Below, in pieces: positions 49,338 to 54,228 of a stretch of 54,228 bases of DNA (position 1 is the stretch's first letter; each line of letters begins with the position of its first letter). The stretch spans positions 1 through 54,228 of the forward strand of contig NZ_JASJOF010000014.1 in the NCBI RefSeq assembly GCF_030163795.1. Reading direction: 5' to 3'. The stretch comes from Roseicyclus marinus (GTDB lineage Bacteria; Pseudomonadota; Alphaproteobacteria; Rhodobacterales; Rhodobacteraceae). Below the pieces are notes generated by a model that searched no databases, was not told the origin of the DNA, and worked only from the letters and a program-made list of their open reading frames with translations. Both the position numbers and the translations under genes were made by a program.

Positions 49338-50120
49338 CTATTCCTGCTGGCCCATGAACATGAGCAGGAACTGGAACATGTTCAGGAAGGAGATGTAGAG
49401 GCTCAGCGACCCGTCGATCGCGGCCTTGTCCAGCCATTCCTGATCGCCATGCGCGGCATGTGCCACGTAGGTTCCCTTGATCTCCTGCGTATGGAACGCC
49501 GTCAGGCCCGCAAAGACCAGAACGCCGATCGCCGAAATCGCGAACATCATCGCGGGCGACTGCAGGAAGATGTTGATGACCATCGCCACCAACAGGCCGA
49601 TCACGCCCATCATCAGGAACGTGCCCATGCCCGACAGGTCGCGCTTGGTGGTGTAGCCCCAGAGGCTCAGACCGGCAAAGGCGATGGCCGTCACAAGGAA
49701 GGTCTGCACGATCGAATAGGTCGTGAAGACAAGGAAGATCGAGCTCATCGACACGCCCATGGCCGCCGCGAAGGCAAAGAAGCCAAGCGACACGGCCGCA
49801 GCCGAACCACGGCGCATCAGCGCGCCCCAGCCGAACAGGATGAAGGCGAGCGGCGCCAGCATCACCACCCAGCGCAGCGGCGACAGGTAGAGCGACGCAC
49901 CCAGACCCGTCAGCAGCGTGCCGTTGCCCAGCTGGGCAGCGGCCATCGCCGGATCGGTCGTGGTGGCAAGATTGCTGATCGCCCAAGCGGCGGCAGCGGT
50001 GATGAGCATGCCACCCGACATGGTGGCATAGACCTTGTTCATGTGGGCCTTGAGGCCCTCGTCGATCGCAGCGGCGCGGGCACCCGAAAGGCCGGCCCGG
50101 ATCGTCTGATAGTCTGCCAT
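49338..50120 (-). CDS. Bax inhibitor-1/YccA family membrane protein
   Basis: 260 residues from the ATG at 50120. Seven hydrophobic segments follow an N-terminal soluble stretch (LKAHMNKVYATMSGGML). The signature region of the TMBIM/YccA family is seen in FAFAAAMGVSMSSIFLVFTTYSIVQTFL. In bacteria these proteins are linked to membrane proteolysis control or Ca2+ leak. It stands alone with its own terminator. Confidence 0.93.
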   Translation of the reverse strand: MADYQTIRAGLSGARAAAIDEGLKAHMNKVYATMSGGMLITAAAAWAISNLATTTDPAMAAAQLGNGTLLTGLGASLYLSPLRWVVMLAPLAFILFGWGALMRRGSAAAVSLGFFAFAAAMGVSMSSIFLVFTTYSIVQTFLVTAIAFAGLSLWGYTTKRDLSGMGTFLMMGVIGLLVAMVINIFLQSPAMMFAISAIGVLVFAGLTAFHTQEIKGTYVAHAAHGDQEWLDKAAIDGSLSLYISFLNMFQFLLMFMGQQE

Positions 50121-50305
50121 GTATCCCTCCAAGAAAGACATCGTCCGGAAACGCACCACGCGCGAACCGCGCGCACGCTCCCATCCTTGACGCTAATATC
50201 GGGGAGCTTGGCCCTCATTTCAAGAAAGTCGCGCCGCAAGCGGGGCCTGCGGCGCGATAGTTTTTTCCTATTGAAGGCTCCGGGAAGCTCCGGTCAGCTC
50301 CGGAT

Positions 50306-50554
50306 TCAGCGCAGGCCCTGAAGCCGCAGGTCCCAGCCGGGCTGGACCGCGACGCGCGGGGCCGCCGGGTCGATCAGACCCGCATCGCGCCGCTGGCGGG
50401 CGTCGAGTGCGCGCAGGTGTCGCGCGTCGAGCGCGCGCTGGCGATACGCGTCGGTCCAGCCGGTCAGCCGGGCGATGGCGTGGGCCAGAGCCGAGGGGGT
50501 GAAAACGGCGCGACCCATGGCGGTCGCCCCGTGCGAAGCCATGAGGTTGGCCAT
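50306..50554 (-). CDS. Small DUF1127-like protein
   Basis: An 82-residue basic protein from the ATG at 50554 (MANLMAS). The core WTDAYRQRALDARHLRALDARQRRDAGLID follows the DUF1127 pattern, with a Trp followed by Arg-rich helices and a DAGL turn. Members bind RNA in some alphaproteobacteria. It is divergent from a LysR gene over an AT-rich 120-base region. Confidence 0.75.
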   Translation of the reverse strand: MANLMASHGATAMGRAVFTPSALAHAIARLTGWTDAYRQRALDARHLRALDARQRRDAGLIDPAAPRVAVQPGWDLRLQGLR

Positions 50555-50675
50555 CGGGGTATCCTTTCGAGTTTCGTGATTCAAAATCGGAAATTGATTT
50601 CGAGGCTTGATATATGTGCACCCTTATGCATCTTGAAAGTGAATGTTTCTGAAGTTTCAGATCACAGGATGTGAT

Positions 50676-51530
50676 ATGCCGCGCAACCTCGACCTCACCG
50701 CCCTCCGCGCCTTCGTCGCCGTCGCCGATGCAGGCGGCGTGACCAAGGCCTCTGGCTACCTCAACCTCACCCAATCCGCCGTCTCCATGCAGCTCAAGCG
50801 GCTCGAGGATATGCTCGACGTGGGCCTTTTCGACCGCTCCACCCGGCGGCTGATCCTGACCGGCGCGGGTGAACAGATGCTGGGCTATGCGCGCCGGATG
50901 CTCGATCTCAACGACGAGGTTCTGACGCGCCTCACCGCCTCCGATTACGAGGGGCAGCTGACGCTCGGTGTGCCCCACGACATCGTCTATCCCTCCATCC
51001 CCCGCGTCCTGCACCGGCTCGCCGTCGATTTCCCCCGCGTCAAGGTGCAGCTCGTCTCCTCCTACACCGAACGGCTCAAGCGCATGTTCGCCCGCGGCGA
51101 GGTCGACGCCATCCTCACGACCGAAGCCTCTTGCGACGCGGGCGGCGAAACGCTGATCACCCGCCCCCTCGTCTGGGTCGGGGCCGAGGGCGGGCAGATG
51201 TGGAAACAGCGCCCCCTGCGGCTCGCCTTCGAACATGCCTGCATCTTCCGCAATTCCGTGCAGGCAGCCCTCGACCGGGCCGGCATCCCTTGGGAAATGG
51301 CGGTGGAATCCGATTCGATCCGCACGGTGGAGGCCTCGGTCAGCGCCGATCTCGCCGTCCACGCCTGCATCGAAGGCACCGAACCGCCCTATGTCGAACG
51401 CATCGCCCATGGCGGCGCCCTGCCGCCCCTGCCGCAGATCCGGATCAACCTCTACCGCTCCGACCTCAACCGGGGCCAACCGCTCGACGCGCTCGTCGAA
51501 CTGACCCGCGCGGGCTTCCGCAGCCTGTGA
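50676..51530 (+). CDS. LysR-family transcriptional regulator
   Basis: 284 residues from the ATG at 50676. The helix-turn-helix region is LTALRAFVAVADAGGVTKASGYLNLTQSAVSMQLKRLEDML, typical of LysR proteins, followed by the effector domain with LTLGVPHDIVYPSIPRVLHRL. It is divergent from the DUF1127-like gene and convergent with the quinone oxidoreductase gene, which is 7 bases away. Possible targets are the divergent DUF1127-like gene or itself. Confidence 0.92.
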   Translation: MPRNLDLTALRAFVAVADAGGVTKASGYLNLTQSAVSMQLKRLEDMLDVGLFDRSTRRLILTGAGEQMLGYARRMLDLNDEVLTRLTASDYEGQLTLGVPHDIVYPSIPRVLHRLAVDFPRVKVQLVSSYTERLKRMFARGEVDAILTTEASCDAGGETLITRPLVWVGAEGGQMWKQRPLRLAFEHACIFRNSVQAALDRAGIPWEMAVESDSIRTVEASVSADLAVHACIEGTEPPYVERIAHGGALPPLPQIRINLYRSDLNRGQPLDALVELTRAGFRSL

Positions 51531-51537
51531 CGGCGGA

Positions 51538-52497
51538 TCACAGCCGTACCACGACCTTCCCCGTGCTCTTGCGGTCCCGCAAAAGCGCCAGCGCCGCGCC
51601 CGCCTCCTCCAGCGGATAGACCGCGCTCACATGCGGCCGGATGCGTCCCGCCGCCTGCCAGCCCATGACCTCGGCCAAGGACGCTGCCATGACATCGGGC
51701 GCAAAGCGCAGGTAGCCGCCCCAATAGACGCCCATCACGTTCACGTTCTTGACCAGCAGCAGGTTCGCGGGGATCTGCGGAACCTGCCCGCTGGCAAAGC
51801 CGATGCACAGGATCCGCCCCTCGGGCCGCGTCGCGCGCAGCGCCGCGTCGAACCCCGCGCCCCCCACCGCGTCATAGACCACGTCGACCCCGCCCAAGGC
51901 CTTCAGCGCCGCCCGCAGGTCGCCCGCCCCGCTGTCGATCAGGTGCCGCGCGCCCGCAGCTTCGGCCACGGCAAGCTTGTCCGCCCCCCGCGCCACCGCG
52001 ATCACCTCGGCCCCCATCACTGTGCCCAGTTCCACCGCCGTCAGGCCCACGCCCCCCGCGGCCCCCAGCACCAGCAGCCGTTCCCCCGCCTGCAACCGCG
52101 CCCGATGCGCCAAGGCCAGATGCGAGGTGCCATAGGCCACGACGAAGCCCGCCGCCGCCTCCATCCCCATCGCCTCGGGGATCGGCACCGCGCGGGCGGC
52201 CTCCATCACGCAAAACTCGGCCAGCCCGCCATGGCCCGCGAACCCCGCAACGCGCGTCCCGATCGCGGGCGCCGTCACCCCCGGCCCCAGCGCCTCGACC
52301 ACGCCCGCCACTTCCATGCCCAGCGTGAAGGGCAGGGGGGGCGTGTCCTGGTAATCGCCCGTGATCATCAACAGATCCGCGAAATTCAGCCCGCAGGCCG
52401 CGACCCGCACCAGAACCTCGCCCGGCCCGGGCGCGGGCCGGGCGATCTCGACCAGCGCGGGCGGCTGCCCGCTTTCGGTGACGCGAAAGGCGCGCAT
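51538..52497 (-). CDS. NAD(P)H:quinone oxidoreductase-like medium-chain dehydrogenase
   Basis: A 319-residue protein of the MDR/QOR branch. The N-terminal catalytic domain has CGLNFADLLMITGDYQDTPPLPFTLGMEVAG, and the NADPH-binding loop is LGAAGGVGLTAVELG. No structural zinc Cys cluster is seen, as in zeta-crystallin-type enzymes. It reduces quinones or enones with NADPH. It stands alone on the minus strand. Confidence 0.92.
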   Translation of the reverse strand: MRAFRVTESGQPPALVEIARPAPGPGEVLVRVAACGLNFADLLMITGDYQDTPPLPFTLGMEVAGVVEALGPGVTAPAIGTRVAGFAGHGGLAEFCVMEAARAVPIPEAMGMEAAAGFVVAYGTSHLALAHRARLQAGERLLVLGAAGGVGLTAVELGTVMGAEVIAVARGADKLAVAEAAGARHLIDSGAGDLRAALKALGGVDVVYDAVGGAGFDAALRATRPEGRILCIGFASGQVPQIPANLLLVKNVNVMGVYWGGYLRFAPDVMAASLAEVMGWQAAGRIRPHVSAVYPLEEAGAALALLRDRKSTGKVVVRL

Positions 52498-52805
52498 CCT
52501 GTCCTCCCCTGCCGTGACCGCCCCACCCTAGCCGCGCCCGCCCGGCCAAGCCAAGCGGCGCTTGCGCAAACGCGCTGTTGCGGGACACGCAAAAGGCGAC
52601 TAACTTCACCTCAACTCGCGTCGGATCAGTATTTTGGTGGGCAACTGCCTCATAGGATGAGCGTGTGCGCCCCAGTTCGCCAAAGGATTGATCCCGGTTC
52701 GGGCCGCGCTATCTGTTCGAGGCCGAGGTTTTTCCACGGCACAGGTCGTCCGGGAGGACCGGCGCGGGCGGCAAAGGATCGGTTTGGCAATCAAGGGAGG
52801 GGCTC
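52498..52805. other. 308-base spacer with no gene seen
   Basis: This is the region between the quinone oxidoreductase start and the XRE regulator start. It contains the promoters of both genes, GC-rich but without a clear palindrome, plus a few AT-rich steps (TTTTGG near 52633 and GGTTTTTCC near 52730). A GGGAGG site stands before the regulator's GTG. No RNA gene, repeat or credible small ORF is supported. Confidence 0.6.
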
Positions 52806-53189
52806 GTGAAGCACCCTGTAGACGTCCACGTCGGAAAACGCGTCCGGCATCGCCGCTGGATGGTCGGAATGACCCAGCAGCAGCTGGCCGAAAAGGTCGG
52901 CATCAAGTTTCAGCAGATCCAGAAATACGAAACCGGCATGAACCGCATCAGCGCCTCGCGCCTGTGGGACATCGCCGAGGCGCTGTCGGTGCCCGTGGCC
53001 TATTTCTTCGAAGGCATGACCGGTGCCGAGGACGAGGGGCAGGTCGCGGCCAATACCCAGGGCCTGCCGGGGGACATCCTCGCCGACAAGGAGGCGCTGG
53101 AACTGGTCCGCTCCTATTACGCCATCCCCGAAAACCAGCGCCGCCGCCTCTTCGAACTGGCGCGCGTCTTGTCGGATGCGGCCGCCTGA
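52806..53189 (+). CDS. XRE-family helix-turn-helix regulator
   Basis: 127 residues from a GTG start with GGGAGGGGCTC upstream. Residues about 10-65 are the Cro/CI-type domain (VGKRVRHRRWMVGMTQQQLAEKVGIKFQQIQKYETGMNRISASRLWDIAEAL, a typical five-helix pattern). The C-terminal 50 residues are helical (EALELVRSYYAIPENQRRRLFEL). This matches regulators common as stand-alone copies in alphaproteobacteria. The target genes are unknown. Confidence 0.93.
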   Translation: MKHPVDVHVGKRVRHRRWMVGMTQQQLAEKVGIKFQQIQKYETGMNRISASRLWDIAEALSVPVAYFFEGMTGAEDEGQVAANTQGLPGDILADKEALELVRSYYAIPENQRRRLFELARVLSDAAA

Positions 53190-53291
53190 TCCGGCCCGCC
53201 TGACCGTACCCGCCTGACCCTGCCCGCTTGACCCCGGACAGGGGATCGTGCCACCTCGGACCTGCGTCCAGACCCGCAGAGCCCGAGGCCC

Positions 53292-54122
53292 ATGATGCCC
53301 GATCCCCAGCCCGGCGCCGCGGGCGAACTTCCCGCCCCTGATCTGATCTCCTGCGCCCATGCGATGGCCGATGCCGCGCGCGCGGCGATCTTGCCGCATT
53401 TCCGCAACCCCGCCCTCCTGACCGAAGACAAGGGCGTGGGCCGTTTCGACCCGGTGACCGAGGCCGACCGCGCCGCCGAGACCGCGATGCGCGCCATCCT
53501 CGCCGAACGCCGCCCCCAAGACGCGATCTTGGGCGAGGAACAGGGTACGACCGCCGGAACATCGGGCCTGACTTGGGTGCTCGATCCCATCGACGGCACC
53601 CGCGCCTTCATGTCCGGCACGCCCACCTGGGGCGTTCTGATCGCGCTTTGCGATGCCCGTGGCCCGCTCTACGGCCTGATCGACCAGCCGCATATCGGCG
53701 AAAGGTTCGAGGGCGGATTTGGCCGCGCGCAATTGATGGGGCCGCGCGGCTCCCTGCCGCTTTGCACCCGCGCCACCGCGGCGCTTGCCGATGCCATCCT
53801 CTTTTCCACCTTCCCCGAGGTCGGCACACCCCCTGAGCGCGCGGGCTTCGAGGCGGTCCGCGACCGCGTGAAACTCACCCGCTACGGGATGGATTGCTAC
53901 GCCTATGCGCTTCTTGCGGCAGGACAGATCGACCTCGTGATCGAGGCGGGGCTGGCCGCCTATGACATCTGCGCCCCCATCGCCGTGATCAAGGCCGCGG
54001 GCGGCATCGTCACCGATTGGCAGGGCGGCCCGGTCCACGCAGGCGGGCGCGCGCTTGCCGCCGCCAACCCCTCGGTCCATGCCGCAGCCCTCGCCCTCCT
54101 GAAATCTGTCCCCGATGCCTGA
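53292..54122 (+). CDS. hisN: Inositol monophosphatase-family phosphatase, HisN-like
   Basis: A 276-residue Mg2+-dependent phosphatase; ATG 53292 is followed by a second in-frame ATG at 53295. The metal site is seen in EEQG and WVLDPIDGTRAFMSGTPTWG, with the late AAYDICAPIAVIKAAGG. The GTRAF(M/I)SGTPTWG pattern is that of histidinol-phosphate phosphatase (HisN) of alphaproteobacteria. A 3'(2'),5'-bisphosphate nucleotidase or inositol phosphatase is the alternative. Its start is about 100 bases after the XRE gene. Confidence 0.85.
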   Translation: MMPDPQPGAAGELPAPDLISCAHAMADAARAAILPHFRNPALLTEDKGVGRFDPVTEADRAAETAMRAILAERRPQDAILGEEQGTTAGTSGLTWVLDPIDGTRAFMSGTPTWGVLIALCDARGPLYGLIDQPHIGERFEGGFGRAQLMGPRGSLPLCTRATAALADAILFSTFPEVGTPPERAGFEAVRDRVKLTRYGMDCYAYALLAAGQIDLVIEAGLAAYDICAPIAVIKAAGGIVTDWQGGPVHAGGRALAAANPSVHAAALALLKSVPDA

Positions 54123-54228
54123 GCCTTGCCTGCGCAAGATGCCCATCGCCGTGCCCCACAATGCACGCAGCAGCGCCACGGCCCCGGGGTCGCGCCGCGC
54201 CCGCGCTGCGGATGATGGCCGGTCTGCC
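54123..54228. other. Window end, no feature assigned
   Basis: Open frames run off the end on both strands, and none has a recognisable motif in this short stretch. A partial gene on either strand is possible. Confidence 0.4.

Noticed and set aside
52791-54179. 462-codon open frame on the minus strand across the XRE and HisN-like genes
   Set aside because: It is antisense to two genes with clear motifs and has no ribosome-binding site or domain.

Overview
The window is high-GC, densely packed chromosomal DNA of an alphaproteobacterium, most likely a marine Rhodobacteraceae (Roseobacter-group) member. The evidence is indirect. It contains a TAXI/DUF1850/4TM12TM TRAP operon, a PuuD-type urate oxidase route, a PleD/DUF3572 pair, a Hint-domain protein, an RTX-tailed sulfatase and a type A RNase P RNA. 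There is no integrase, transposase, CRISPR array or prophage block. I saw no tRNA or rRNA gene by eye.

Layout. 0-7.3 kb: tail of a membrane gene and a Spy/CpxP-like protein, the response regulator/diguanylate cyclase PleD with DUF3572, a MarR regulator, a HAD phosphatase, a non-pyrrolysine MttB-family methyltransferase, and a coupled H-NOX-like plus HNOBA-GGDEF pair. 7.3-9.2 kb: a UbiB-type kinase, and a cobalamin riboswitch followed only by a 103-residue unknown protein. 9.3-17.3 kb: a GMC flavoprotein oxidoreductase and a complete peptide-type ABC transporter on the minus strand, divergent from a LysR gene. 17.4-20.8 kb: a TRAP-TAXI operon. 20.9-23.4 kb: a small cassette with a phage-tail-collar protein, a GNAT, DUF6916 and a Hint protein.

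23.4-29.3 kb is a purine (urate) catabolic cluster: puuD, a LysR regulator, uraH, uraD, allE and an NCS2 permease. It continues at 40.3-42.2 kb with a puuE-uraD fusion and allA. Together these cover urate to allantoin, allantoin to allantoate, and ureidoglycine to glyoxylate plus urea. The allantoate amidohydrolase step (AllC) is not in the window, and the OHCU decarboxylase is present twice. A perfect 19-bp palindrome between uraH and uraD shares a 12-base sequence with the LysR/puuD intergenic region and is a candidate operator.

29.4-36 kb, minus strand: a glycosyltransferase with a C-terminal methyltransferase-like domain, then three genes joined by 4-base overlaps (two uncharacterised proteins and a formylglycine-type sulfatase with RTX repeats). 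36-40.1 kb: a multi-pass membrane protein, a repeat-rich spacer, a bile-acid-symporter-family carrier and an acyl-CoA ligase. 42.4-54.2 kb is mostly housekeeping: rnpB, an amidase and an excalibur lipoprotein, gatA/gatC, a UPF0173 metallohydrolase, rpmG, a ChrA transporter, a Bax-inhibitor-1 protein, a LysR gene, a quinone oxidoreductase, an XRE regulator and a HisN-like phosphatase.

The best candidates for something undescribed are: the H-NOX-like protein that lacks its haem ligand but is still coupled to an HNOBA-GGDEF enzyme; the cobalamin riboswitch that controls only one small unknown gene; the three-gene sulfatase-RTX operon; and the collar/GNAT/DUF6916/Hint cassette. All are inferences from sequence alone.
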